DNA of 64,000 nucleotides from Sphagnum compactum (Eukaryota > Bryophyta > Sphagnopsida > Sphagnales), in NCBI GenBank assembly GCA_965153455.1, contig OZ234497.1, positions 5,146,001-5,210,000 on the forward strand, written 5' to 3'. The position numbers and the translations under genes were made by a program. The notes below the pieces were generated by a model, which saw only the letters and a program-made list of their open reading frames with translations, made no database searches and was not told the origin of the DNA. How positions within the stretch are numbered: position 1 is the first letter of the stretch; the number at the start of each line of letters is the position of its first letter. Of the stretch, positions 1 to 13,133 are shown piece by piece.

Positions 1-3000
1 GTCACATGTCTTTTGAACTTGTGCAATCAACTACTGTCTGAAAAGAGCTTTCTCATAACATTCTTGGGTGAAGGAAGTTCAAGCTTTCAGAAACTAATCT
101 CATTGGTATTATTGCGGCCCCGAGAACTGGGTTTTGTTCTAACTGAGCCCAAAAAGGCACAGGATCTGGCAAAGCTAGCAATGAGAGTCTTGTGCAGGTT
201 GATGGAGATTTGCCCAGCAGTGAAAACTGAATTTGTACAACTGCTGAAGAGTTTGATGGGAGGGGAGAATCCTGCTGCATATGATTTGAGGTCTCTGAGC
301 TTTGATCTAGAAAAGTCTGGGAGGATTGAGGGCTTGGGATTTGAGGATGCAATGAGCCTTCTCAAAGGTTACCAACAACTCAATCAGGCTGGGGTCCTCT
401 TGGCAGTTATTGGTAAAGAATCTGCTGCTGTGATGGGTGAGCAGGTGATGCTCAATGTCTTCAGAATTGATCAAGAGTGCCCTCCTGGACTTGAACCTAT
501 TGCATCAGAGATGTTGGCTCTCTCAATGTGTCTGGGGGTTCGAGTAAGGAGATTGCTGGATCTTGTTTTAGATGAGAAACCGATTTCTTCTCAGAGGAAC
601 AGCACTCAGAAGCTCACAGCTGGTGAAGTATTCTATGTGAATTTCAGGAGGACAATTGTTCAGCAGGTTAAGTTTTTCTATCGTGAATGCCTGGCGCTTC
701 TTCTAGAGTCGGCAGCAGCTGGAAACCGCACTTCACGGTTGCTTTTGACTGCTTTACTGGATGATTACTTGAAGCCAGGAGGAATGGGGGATAGCATCAC
801 AAAGGGTAGTTTTCTCAAGGAGTTCCTTCAACACCTTCCAGCTCTTGCACCATCCTGCACACCAGAGGCTTTTCTTGTACAGAAGCAGTTTTTTCTGGAA
901 GTACTCCACAAGTTGCTGCTGATGGATACAGCACATGACACAGTTCTTTTGCATAGCCAACCCTGGTTTGCTTTCATCATGGATACTTTCATTAGATTCC
1001 TCCATGGGTCTCATGTGGAGGTTTCAGACAGCTCTTTTGGCAGAAGTGCAGTCTTTGCCCTAAAATGCTCATCAATTGCTCTCATACCATTTTTCTTCAA
1101 TTCCTCATTGGATCAAAACCTGAAGGAAACGCTGAGTAACTCCTTGAGAAGAATCGTGGCTGATCATTTACTAGTTCGGGATGCTGACCTGCCAAGAGGC
1201 TCAAATCAGAGGTCCAGTTATGTCCAGATGTTGAGCACATTGCTTGGGGCGATATCAAGGAGCAAGAGCCTGGAGCTTCTTGAGGTTCTCTTCCCTCTCC
1301 TCCAAACTCCCACAAAGCTGTCTGGGAAGCTAATCTCGGAGACGGTTGATGCGTTTTCCAAGTTCATTGGCGAAAGGAGGACTGAAGCTTTTGATCTCTG
1401 TTATCGAGTAATCAATGATTCCAGCAAGACACCGTTGCTGAGACGCTCCATTTTAGAGAGTGTGTTTGGACCTCTGGTAAATGCATCACCACCCAGTTCT
1501 GTCACTTCATGGTATGCTGAGCACATGAAGTCTTTTCTGGAATCTCTGCAAATGAACTATAACACCATTGATGCAGAGAAATGGGCAGAAGAAGTTACAA
1601 CCAAAATTTGCCACTTTGGGTTAGTTGAGCTTCTATATTCAAGAGTCAAGGTCCAATTGATCAGAGACAAGATCAACCCAATGGTAGAGAAAGACCTCAT
1701 CTTGAGAGCCTATGCTGAGACCCGGCCACCCAAAGGTCACATGGATGACACCCCCTTCCCAGAACATGAAAAGGAGTGGAGAGATCTTCACATTGCAGCT
1801 TACAATTGCCTGGCTGCTGTTCTCACATGCACAAAAGAGTCAATGGCACATTTCTCAGCACTGACTGAAGACAAACCTGGAAGATTTCGCTGGCGATACC
1901 TCATTGATCTGAGCAAGGTTTATGACAATCTGGCAGTAGAAACTTCGCAAACCATTGCTGCAAATCAGGCAGTGAGAGGATTAACTGTGGAGAGAAAAGC
2001 TCGGCAGATGCAAGCTGCAGGAGCTACCTCTGGGGTAAATGCAACACTCTCTTCTCAGTATATGGTCACCGCAAGTCTAAGTCAGGAGCCTGCTCTCATC
2101 ACTTCCTTTGTTGGAGGCCATGCAAACCATCCAGTTGCAGCAGAGAGCTTAGATTCAAGTTTATTGCTAGGGGAAGATGAAGAAGGGTTGGTGAGTTCAA
2201 CAGAAGGGAATGATTCGGAGCAAAGGGAGGATCCAGGATCTAGCGAGCATTTTATTGATGCTGCAGTTATTGACCAGGATGACTTTGATCAACACCCATG
2301 CATGAGAGTGATCTTGCATGTAATTCAGCATCTACATTCTAAGTTTGGAGAGGTGTATCGTGGGTCACAGACTATGCCAGACTGGATGCGGTTGCTCCAC
2401 AACACATTTGACAATTCATGTAAGTTCTACTCTGGTGCTTGTCTTCTCTGCAGATCCTTGATGTACTGTTTCTAGCAGAGTTTCAAGCAGAGAGTTTCTC
2501 AGAGAGGTCTTGTCTGATACCAATATCTTTCTGAAGAGATCACTTTTCTTCTGTTGTAGGTACACACATCAATGTGCGTCTCTTTCTTGCTAAGGTGGTG
2601 ACAAAGGCACGGGCAGTGTTTGCTCCATATGCATCTGCATGGTTCCAGCCCTACATACAAACCATCCTTCAAGATCCAGAAAAGTCAGGAGGCCTTAGCT
2701 TTCACTATATGCTGCGGGACATCTGCATCACGATACTGCAGTGGAAGATGCCAGCCCCACCAGATAATGGGCTTGCAACCAAATTCGTGCAGCATTTGAT
2801 TCGAGTGGCTGGGCATGGATCAAGTCAGGTGTTGCGTGCGAATGTAGACATCATCCGTCTCTTTCTTGAGAACTGGAAGGATGGCATTGCACTAGAGAGG
2901 AAAGCAATATTGCACTACTTGGTAGCAGGAGGGAGAAAACCAGACATGAACAACTCAGATGTTAAGCAGAAACGCTTAGTTGGGTTGCAGTTATTAGGGG

Positions 3001-6000
3001 CTGTTGTTGCATCAGGATTTCCAATTTATGTTCCTGCAAATGATCCAACAGTCTTAGAGCATGAGATTGCTGAAGCATTGTTTAACAATTTAACTGTGAG
3101 GACAAAGTACATTTACGAAGCTGCTGCAGAGCTTCTTGGCATCGTTTTGAAACACAGGAGTGAATCCAAGGAGTTGATTCTAGATCAGTTTATTGAGACA
3201 AGATTAACAGAGGTCCTCAAGGATTTGTATAATGCTTCAGAGTTTGACAGGTTTCTTAACATCCTGGACAAGTGTACTGTGCGCTTCCCAAAGTTTCTTG
3301 AAGGCTTTGGGTACTTGGTGGTTGAGCAAGTCCCCAGATTGTATGGAGTTTATAAGTCAATTGCGCTAGATATACTTCTACGGAATCCAAGTTGTGATGG
3401 GAGTCTGTTCAACCAGATCTTACCATCTCTCCCTAAAGTCTTGACCCACAGGGATGAGATTGCCCAGCTCAAGTTGTTGCAACTTCTTGCAGAGCTATTA
3501 AAGGAGGTTAGTGAAGATAAAATCAGTGAGCGTGTGCTTCCTGTTCTATGTGACACCTTTGGTGTGCATGAGAATGTAGACTGCCGGAAGCTGTATTATG
3601 ACATTCTTATCTTCCTACATCAAAGCAAAGGAATGTCCGGGAATCAGCGTTTGTGTCAATCGTTGCTCCTAGGCCTTTGTGACCGATCAGATGTGGTGAA
3701 AGAGAGTTTGCAGAGGTTTTGGCACACCCAACTTTCTCAGGTAACGTCTTCTTCCTTTTATCCTTTCTCTCAGTAGTAGTAGTATCAGGCCTTTCCTTCA
3801 TAGGCCGGAGATGTTGTGGATTGATGTCCTGGCCTTTTTTTTTGCGTTGTTGTGGTAATAGTTACCCTAAACCTTAAATCCTAAACCTAAACACTTTCTC
3901 ATTTTATGTTGTGGCAGGATGTAGGAGAGCGGTTCACTCAGCTCGTGAAACAGATGTATGACCCAACAATAGAAGAACACTGGGCACAATCTATGAATTT
4001 TCTTTTCCTCAAGGTACTCACACGAATCTCTTGTGTCCACACCTTGTTAGATGCATGCTGCAACATCTAATGTTGGAAATGTCCTGGGGAAACTTAGTAT
4101 TATTTTGTTGTCTTTCCAATTTTCTGAATGTGTCTTTCGTACTTTGTGTGTTTGGCATTCTGGCGGTCTTGCAGTTGTGTGAAGATTCAGTTGATTTCAG
4201 GCGCCCCATCTTTACCGCTCCTCTCGCTGACTGTGAATTTCATGAGTATTCAATTAACACATCATGGACAGCTGGTGCAAGCCTACCCATGACACCACTT
4301 TTCTCCAACACACAACTCCATTCTGGTCCAGCCAGTATGGAACCCTCACAAGGTGGCCTCTCAAGCCTTCCAGGCAGTGAAAGAAATAACGCAGATGATG
4401 TTACAGTCAGCAAACAGCAACAACTGCCATCAGGCATGATTCGTGCAACCATGACCCCATCTCTTTCACTTGCGTTTACACAAACTCAGGGGGGGGGAGG
4501 AGGGGGCTTCAGCTCCACACAGGAGGGTGCCACTGGTAGTAGTGCTCTATTTGCAATGTCACAAAGATCTGCAACCACTGGCTACACTCAGTCTGTGGTA
4601 CAAGAGGGCAAAACACCTCTTGACTCTTCTACAAATCTTCGGCGAAGGATTCTTCACCCTGCTGCCGCTCACTCTCAGGTAAAAGTTCAACCTTGCACAT
4701 GATAACTATGGTCTCTTAATCAGGACAACAACTCTTTTCAAGACAGGTGTGAAATGTCTATGTTTTGTCCTCAAGCCAAGCATATCAGCCCATCTACCTC
4801 CTGTCTTGCAATCATATTACTCATACACTGATCTCATATGCGCCTCTTGAGTGCTATACCAATATCATGAGAGAGTCTTCCTTCCCCTACTATTGTTGTC
4901 TTCATGTGATGATGCTACAAAGAACTGGATGTGATTTACATCTGCAGAAGAAGCTTATAACCTCCTATGCTATGATGGGCAGGTCTTATCTGGGGTGATT
5001 CGTGCAAATAGAAGGCGTGAGGCTCGAGCTGCCATTCAGGCATTGGAGCGTGCTAACAAAGTGCATATGATGAGACACTACCGTACTGGTAGGACTTGCT
5101 TTTCTGAACTGGATTGGAAATGGTGCTGATCGTTTGCTGATTCCTGGAAGATCTGTGTCACTCAGGATACAGTAACACGACTATTCTTGAGTGTAACATA
5201 TGATCTCGAACCCTTCTACAACTAATTGGGTTGTCTGGTGCAGGGGAGCTGCCTGACATTGAAATCAAGTATGAAGAGATTCTGCGTCCGTTGGCTGCAT
5301 TGGCAGAACAGGATGCAATCTTTGCGAGGCTTCTACTCACTCTTCTTTGCAAGGCTGTTTATTGTTTGCCTTCAGTGGGTCGAGATATCAGGGCTGATGT
5401 TAGAATCGGACTCGAGGCTGCCTTGCAGCGAACTTGTAATGGCATCTCCTTTGTCAGCTGTGTGCAATCTCTGTGTCTCCAAGATCCGGAGATCTGGATT
5501 TCACCAAAACTAGTAGGCTCTGTGAGTCATAAGTCTACGAATCTTCATTCCGGCATTCTTTTGCTCGAGAATGAGATAATGCATGAGACATTCCCTGAGC
5601 CCACAGCTGAACGCAACAAGAAGCGTCATAGGGGACAGGGAGGGCAAATCAACCTGGAACAACAACAACGTCCACTTGAAGATGCTTGGTTGGAGCTTGC
5701 CCAGTTGTACAAAGTTGTGGGAGAGGAGGACATAGTTCTTGCACTTTTCCAGAAACATTTGACCAAGCATGAAATAACCCACAAAGCATTGGAAGCTCAA
5801 CTTGGTGGAGATTTCGAACAAGCTAATGCACTATATGACAAACTCACTGGATGGCATCAGAATGGTACACTGCTTACTGCACTTAGGTGTTGTTTACCTC
5901 CAAGAGGCCATGTACTTCAGGAAGTCCTTGGGGATGTTCTGCTTGGTTAAATCATTTGTCTTTCATATTTGCTGTTGCCTTGTGGGTCTGCAGGCACTGC

Positions 6001-9000
6001 AAGGAGTCAGCACTACTGACTTATTGCATTTTCCATTGGGTTTTCTTCTTCCTCGTCTTCTTCTTCCTATTCTCAGCCAGAATCTTAAAAGCTAGTGTCG
6101 TGGGTCTTTCAAACAGGTGCACTGGAGGGTGCAGTATCAAGCACAGAAATAGATATGTGGTATAACGAGCGCCTTTCTTGCCTGATGGAGCTGAATAACT
6201 GGAACGTGATTATTCAGGAGACTTTGATGGAGATAACGGATGATGGTTCTGAGGAGCCACAGTATCAACAACTCTGGCAGCCTGAAAGGCAGGATCCGTA
6301 TCTCAGTTTGTTTATAAGAGGAGCACTCAAAGTCACAACTCATCATACTTCCCTTATGGAGTTTATCCAGGCTTCTTTTGAGGATCCTATCAAGCGAGAA
6401 GTTCTGTTGAAAGAGTTTGGCACTTACCTGGCAACTGCAGCAATTGTAAATAGTGACTGGGACAGAGCACGCTTTCTCCTGGGACAGTGTTATAGAAATT
6501 TCAGAAAGAGGTGGTCCGCCCTGCATCCTCTTGCAGTTTGGGCCCGCCATCTCGAAGTTCGCCAGCTTCAGAAGATCCTTGAATTGGACGAATTTCTGAG
6601 TGTCATTGTTGAGGGCAAATGCAAGGACTTTCCCAGGTACCCATTCTTATGTTTCACACGGTTTCCAGAAATTATCCTCCTTTCCTTTCCTTTCCTTTCC
6701 TGTTGTCTCAATAAGGAAATGAGAGTCATAAGATAGTTTTCTTCCCAAAAATCCAAAATTCAATATGCACCCAATCTGTATATGCATCAAAAGAACCAGC
6801 TAGTCATTGGACCAAGTTTATGATTTAGACGACTGACTACCAATGACCGTCTTGGGCATAATCACACGATTATAATTGGCAGGTTGGTTCAAGAATGGCA
6901 AGAACGGTGGCCATCTTCTCAGCTGGATGATGTAGAGGCTTGGGATGACATAGTTCAAAACCGGCTGATATTCTTCCAAAAGTTCCAGGACACACAAGTC
7001 CAAACTGGCACCAATGGGACACAAGGTGGAGATGGAGGAAAGATATCTGTTGCCAAACTTAGTGCAGAGCGAAGCCTTTTATACTTCAAAGCAGCCCATG
7101 GATTGATGAAGCAAAAAGCATACACTGTTGCAGAGGTTTGAATCATCATTGGCTTCAGTTGAACGTTTCAGGGAGTTTACTGTTGTCAGGTGTGATACAA
7201 AGAGTAATGTGTGTTGCATGCATGTGAAGCTAGACTGGCATGTTGGTGCAAGAGCTAGACGCAGAGTTGTGATTCCGTGCAGTGTGCTCTGCTACAGGCA
7301 TATATGTCTGCTTATTTAGACTCAGAAGGCAAATCTCCAAACAAGGACAAGCTTTACTATGCCTTTTTCAAGTCCTTTGTGAAGCTCCGGTGCCTGCAGG
7401 CTGATCGTTTGGGATCATTGGAAAAGAGGGTCCAAAGGCTTCAGGAGGTGCTTCAAACTTTTCACTCTGCCACAGTTACATATATGTTGCACTGCCCCTC
7501 TTTTTTATTATTGATTCTTTCTTACTTCCGGTGTTTGTCAATGGTGGATAGAATGTGCATTCCAGGATTCTTGCATTTGGTCAGTCTGAGCACAACCTTT
7601 TGTGAGCAGTGAGATGATGATGATGTCATCTGGATTCAGTTATTGTTGTCTTTCTTTGTTATCAGGTTCTTGATTATATCAACAAACAGGAGCGACAGCT
7701 TATGCAAGCCTTCAAAATACTTGAAGGAAATGTCTCTGCTCAACTTGCATGGGTAAAAATTGAAAGCATAAGCATGGAAGATGCAGAATCCAGCAAGGTT
7801 AAGACTTGTCTCTCTCTTTTGGGATCGGCTTTCAAGGCATACTTCACAGCAGTGTCCCAAGGGGCCTCAGCTCAGAGTAAGTCTCCACTGGCTACGTCTT
7901 CTTTGCGTGCTGCAGCCAAAGCATCCCTCAAGTTTGGTCTTTTCTGTGATGAGCTCCTGAGGGTCTTTACGAAGCCAAAGATAGGGGATAAGTTACTGGA
8001 GGGAATTGAGGATGAGAGGCAACCCTCGTCTCAGCTTCTGCCGGCATCACAGTACCCTAGTCTTGTTGTAAGGCATATGCTGAAAGCACTAGCCCTTGAC
8101 AGCTCACTTCAGGCACAGCATTCAGTAGCCAGGCTCCTGTCTCTCATTGGGCAGTATCCGGAGACCCATGGGGAGTTTCAGCAGCTTGTCAGTCATGTGA
8201 GCAGCTGGGTTTTCATTGCCTGGATTCCACAAATGCTTGCAGTAATGGATGAGAAAGAAGGGGCTGCACTTGTGGGAGTTTTGGAATCCATAGCTGAGTC
8301 TTACCCACAATCTCTCTACTTTGCATTTCATGTGAGCAAGACTGATTTCAAGGTGACAGGCTCCGTTCGGACGCAGCGGTTGGAATCTCTCTTGAGGAAC
8401 ACACTACTGCAAGGTGTCATTCGAGGATTGGAAGATCTGACTTACCCAGAGCAACGAATGCGAGATGGCCTCTTAAGAATTATGAGTTTCTTGCACAGTG
8501 GTGATCCAGAGAAAGCCCAGGCCTGCTTTCATGAAATGTATGAGGATTGTCTAGATACACATGCATTGAATAGCACTAACCGACTTTCTGGAGAATATAA
8601 TCTCAAGTTTGCTCGTGACTGGGCACCCTGCATTGTGAGTCCACATTATATGCCATCTTCCTCATATCTGTGTTTGTTTCCACATACTGGGGAAAAAGTG
8701 GGTAACGTAGGGGAGACATTGGAGCTGGACCAGGGACAAAGTGCATAGATCAAGCTCAGTTCTGTAGATCAATGTGTCTTGAAAAATGCAGTGGGTAAAC
8801 AGTGTTGTGTGTGCAACAGGTAAAGGAGATGGGACACGATGGGAGTAAGCTGCTTTCGGTGGATCCAAAGACCTTTTCAGCTTCAATGAGCAAATTGCTA
8901 GAACAACTGGCCAGAAGCATTCCAGGTGGAGGAAGGAGCAGCCTGGCCACAATCTCGAAGTGGCTTGCTGATTTTGATCAATTCAAAGGCTTGGAAGGAC

Positions 9001-10677
9001 ACAGGAGGGATGGCAAACTCGAAGGATGGAGAATAGAGATCCCTGGCCAGTACAATGGTTTAAAAGCTCCAGATTTGCGTTCAAATGTGCTGCTGATGGG
9101 TTTTGATCAAGTCCTGATTACTCTCAAGTCAAAACAGCGACCAAAACTTCTGACCATGAGAGGCTCTGATGAGAAGGAGTACAAATTTGTTGTTAAGGGA
9201 GGTGAGGACCTACGACTAGATCAGCGAATTGAGCAGCTCTTTGAAGTGATGAACGGTGTTCTAACACGAGACTCAGCATGTTCTGGCCGGAGGCTCTCCA
9301 TCCGAACATATGCTGTGATTCCAGTTTCAAAGAAATGTGGGCTTCTCCAGTTTGTGGAGAACACAAGCACCTTGGAAGATGTGATGAAAGATGGATTGTC
9401 ATCACATATAGCAGCCCTCATGCAGCAGGGTCAGAAACCTGCAGAAATCTCACCTGATAAATGGCTTGCAAAGGTGCAAGAGCAGTATGCAGAATGGGTT
9501 GGGAGGCGAGGTGGAACAAAGAACATGATGGAAAACTATCACAATTTGTACAAGAAAGCTGATCACACAGAAGTATCTCTGAAGTTGGATGCCTTTAGAG
9601 CTCAGCTACCAAGGGATGCCCTGCGCATGGGATTTTCAAGGTTGGCAACAAGTGCAGAATCATACCTAGCGTTGCGGAGTAACTTTTCACGGAGCCTTGC
9701 TGTGTTAAGTATTTGTGGTTATATTGCAGGGGTGGGCGACCGACATCTTGCAAATACACTGGTGGACATGTGGAGTGGCACCCTTGTGCCTATTGACTTT
9801 GGCTACAGTTTTGGCACAAATGTGCTCCTCCTTCCAGTCCCAGAGCTTGTACCATTTCGATTGACAAGCCAGCTCACAAATTTCCTTCTCCCATTAGATG
9901 CAGTTGGTCTGCTACGTAGTGATATGGTGCGTATCATGGCTGCTCTACATGGAAGTCGTGACATAATCTCAGCTGTGATGGAGGTGTTCGTGAAGGAGCC
10001 ACTGGTTGATTGGAAGCAGGAGGCAGTAAAGCTGAAACGTGCTCGAGGAACTAGGGTAGGAGGGCCTACAAGTTCATGATCTGGGCTTGAAGAGATTGAT
10101 CTCCAGGTATTGGTGTGAGTGCATTAGGCCCCAGTCAAGCCAGGGTAGATGTAATTGGGTTTCTTCTAGAGGTTACCTTCATGCTTATGACATCAGTTCA
10201 CTCATCCCCTGTACCCATTCAGCTTCTACTGGGCACCTTAAACCTATGTTGGATTCACAAGACATATCTATGTATATTTGTTCCTGATGATGAGTCTGTT
10301 GACAGCCCCCTTCATTTCTTGTTGCTTCTTTGTCACCCAAGGATTTGGTCTTAATAAAATATTGTTGGCACCAGGAAGCAACAAATCCTGAGCAGGAGCA
10401 TGTGGAACTGAAGGTGGAAAATGCCCAGCACAAATTGGAGTTATGGAATCCAGCAGAGATCACCATAGCGGAGCTCTGGTCATCAGTGCATGCAAACAAG
10501 CCATATACAGGAGTTCTAGAGGCAATTATCCGTGGTGATCCACAGCGCAATGCCCGTGCACGAGTTCCAGGTAAAGTCTGCAGAACAGTTCAAGAGCAAG
10601 TAGACTGCTTGATAGATCAAGCAACAGACCCAAACTTACTGGGCCGAATATATGTAGGCTGGCAGCCTTGGGTTTAG
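1..10677 (+). CDS. PRKDC: DNA-dependent protein kinase catalytic subunit (DNA-PKcs), 5'-truncated by the window
   Basis: This is a giant PIKK-family serine/threonine kinase that, with Ku70/Ku80, acts in non-homologous end joining in the nucleus. Exons by phase-consistent GT-AG junctions: <1-2419, 2560-3740, 3918-4013, 4175-4678, 4983-5088, 5244-5864, 6117-6636, 6883-7135, 7283-7447, 7666-8634, 8820-10055, 10375-10677. They give 2,790 residues, so roughly 1,300 N-terminal residues of a ~4,100-aa family member lie upstream. Order: HEAT-type helical region (exons 1-3), a low-complexity S/T-Q-rich linker (4175-4678), the FAT region (about 5.2-8.6 kb), the PI3K-like kinase domain (8820-10055) with the catalytic GDRHLAN loop at about 9.73-9.76 kb and IDFG at 9791-9802, and a FATC tail ending GWQPWV. 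I recognised it from remembered human DNA-PKcs, for example THINVRLFLAK, GELPDIEIK and DQATDPNLLGR. ATM, ATR and TOR fit these motifs less well. Whether the first 12 bases are exon cannot be proved. Confidence 0.93.
4175..4678 (+). other. DNA-PKcs S/T-Q cluster exon (ABCDE-like region)
   Basis: This single 168-codon, phase-0 exon opens with a conserved block (CEDSVDFRRPIF, then CEFHEYSI) and continues into a low-complexity linker. I count eight S/T-Q dipeptides: NTQ, PSQ, FTQ, the overlapping TQ, STQ, MSQ, YTQ and HSQ. S/T-Q is the PIKK substrate motif. In vertebrate DNA-PKcs the same position after this block carries the ABCDE autophosphorylation cluster around Thr2609. A run of six glycine codons (about 4490-4508) sits inside the linker. 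The correspondence is inferred from position and motif content; no phosphorylation can be shown from DNA. Confidence 0.75.
10056..10374 (+). other. Last DNA-PKcs intron with in-frame stop and AATAAA
   Basis: The donor is AGG|GTAGG at 10055/10056 and the acceptor ACCAG|GAAGC at 10374/10375, both phase 0. If unspliced, translation adds eight residues and stops at 10077-10079. An AATAAA hexamer lies at 10353-10358, before the FATC exon. Intronic polyadenylation here would give a kinase lacking the FATC tail. This is a possibility read from sequence, not an observed isoform. Confidence 0.5.
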
Positions 10678-13133
10678 TAGTAAATGCAAGAATGGAACTC
10701 TTGCATTCACGATGAGGGGAAGAATGACAAACTGACAAAAGATAGTGTCGACATGACAAAGATCCAGGTGTTGTGAGATATGCATTCTTTGAGCCAGACT
10801 ATTCATGCCCCTCATCTCTAGCCAAGTCTGGGTTGTTGTGGCACCTTCAATCTCACACTTTTGTTGAATGTATAAACGTCCTTGTTGTCATTAATGTTCA
10901 CTGCAATAAGGAAATATCAATGATTGAGTTATAGGATTAGACTAGGAAGGGAATTAGTTGCTCCATCCAAAGGATTGGAACACCAAACCAACAGGTACTA
11001 CCATTGCTGGTCAAGGATTTTTGAGACCTAGGCCATGTCTAGTGCCTATCCAGTTGATTCTAGAAGGTCCTCTGCTGCCATTATGGATAGAACAGAATGT
11101 ACATACCTCTTTCAATTTTGGAGGCATTAGGGTGTACATACCCCTTTCAATTGTGTGCTCGAGTCAATTTATGTGCATGGCACCAATGAATGCAGTGCTG
11201 TAATTTTGAGAGGCTGCTAGTGAATGTTTGGAAGGATCCAGAAGATGAAAGAACAGGCATGTAGTGAGCAAATGGACTGATGATAGGGACGTTGCACTAT
11301 GTTGATCAAGAGGGATTCTGAGTAAGGAGCAGAACAAGATGTATGACTGGAGGGTGTATGAACATGGTGATTAGTGTGAGACTAAGTTGAATCATCTAGC
11401 CACTGATTTTTGGTCTGTATGATTGAAAGTGTGATCCTTTTGGCACCAGCAAACACTAGTGATTTTGTTTTGTCTCTGATCTTATTGTGAAAGAGTGTCA
11501 AACTCTCCTGATTTTTTTATCTCTGCTTCAAAAAACTCTGAGTTGATCTGGATGCTCTATACCTTGTTTATCTCTAGTTGATGTCATTGGTGTAATCCTC
11601 ATGAAGCTGTAAGTTGATGGTGTCTTTGATTTGTGTTAGAATTGCTCATGGGTATCTAGCACCGCAAGGGGGTGTGTAGTGAAGAATGGTAGTAGAGCTG
11701 CCGCTGGGATCTCTGTTGTGAGTGGTCAATCCATGGTCTAGGTGGAGGAAAAATCAGAGGGCCTACAGAAAGTGAATTGCTCAAAAAGAAAAAAATGATC
11801 ACCCCTTTCTTGTTCTCGTAGCTTTGAAATCGTGAATTGAAGTTTGGTCTTTGAAGTTTGATGTCTATTTCTGGAAGGAAAGGACCTGAAAGAACCCCTG
11901 GTCTTTGAAGTTCAATCTCTCTTTCCTCTGGTTCCTTTCCTTTTTGGTTCTTTCTTTCCAAATGGGAAAGTGATGTGTGAAGTTTGAAGTTTTCTCCTCA
12001 GCATCATAACGAGAGGAGTGAGAGGTGATTGGAAGTCTTTCTCCTTCACCCCATTTTTGGTGACAGGATGATTACTACAGCTATAATTTGATCAACATCA
12101 TATGTAATTCAATTGAGTTAAATCATTAAAACAAAATCTGCTTTCGTTCCATTTCAGCATATTACATTCATTTTCTGCCTGGATATAGGTTCTTTCTTGT
12201 GGCCAACTAGCTATTGGAATTCCTCTCTACCCTTGTCAACAACTGCTTGATCTCTGAACCATGTCATGCTCAAATTTCATTTCATCTCTCTTCACACATC
12301 TTCACATTGCCCCAAGCATTGTTCACTCCATTTCTCAAGCATTGCTTTCCTTGGACCTTGCAATCTCATTCCACAATAACATTAATTCAGGGAATGCTAT
12401 AATACACTCTCAGCACTCAATAAGATGCCCTCAGTATCATTCCCAATCATGTACAGAAGGCACAACATGAGGCAAGTCTCACAACAACACAACACTCTTC
12501 TTATGATAAATTTCAGCTGCAACATCCAGTTTTTTCATCAACATTTAGATCTCTTGCACTGAATCTACAGCTCCAAACCATAATTTATCCTTGAAGAAAC
12601 AGAGAACCTTTGCCTCGCTATTGGATTTCCAATTGATCCCTGCAGTGCCATCAAACTGATTTTCCACATGCACTCAACCAAGGAATCTGCATGTTTTCCA
12701 ATGCAGCAGAATCTTTAAGAATAATCTCCAAAGTGACAGTGCTAGCATCCAAGAATCTTTGTAACAAGCCATTAGATCAATTGCATACCAGCAATTTTTC
12801 CAGAGAGTCCAAAATGGTTACTTTATTTGATTCTGCCTCCAATGACCTGTTTCAGCTGTACAATAAGCAGAAGTTGCAATAGCTGCACGCTAATTTCCTG
12901 TTGATGGCCGTTTAAGTAGGTGATTATCAGCAACCTCACCTTACCATATTGCTGAAAGATGCTTCACACATGACTATTGAGATCTATATCAGAAGATTGT
13001 AGTAAAGACCAAACGCAACTAGCAGCTCCTGAAACACAAACTGCATCACCATTTTCTACACAATGCAGAAATAAACAGGACACACTCCAGCAGCTGTCCC
13101 AAGACTCTGAACATGTAAGACATGGGTGCTCAT
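10678..13133. other. Intergenic space between convergent DNA-PKcs and MAPR4 genes
   Basis: I see no supportable gene here. The first few hundred bases should be the DNA-PKcs 3' UTR, although no canonical AATAAA follows the stop closely. On the minus strand an AATAAA (plus-strand TTTATT at 12821-12826, about 310 bases past the MAPR4 stop) could be the MAPR4 poly(A) signal. Around 11840-11930 a TCTTTGAAGTT motif recurs in a pyrimidine-rich stretch. The open frames in this interval are short, compositionally biased and match nothing I know. Confidence 0.5.

Noticed and set aside
7128-7319. Alternative reading through DNA-PKcs intron 8
   Set aside because: The frame is shifted relative to both neighbours; the GAG|GTTTGA donor and the GTGCAG acceptor at 7282 restore the conserved helix sequence in phase.
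11656-11961. 101-codon minus-strand open frame after DNA-PKcs
   Set aside because: It is the complement of repeated pyrimidine-rich sequence and gives low-complexity peptide with no family match.
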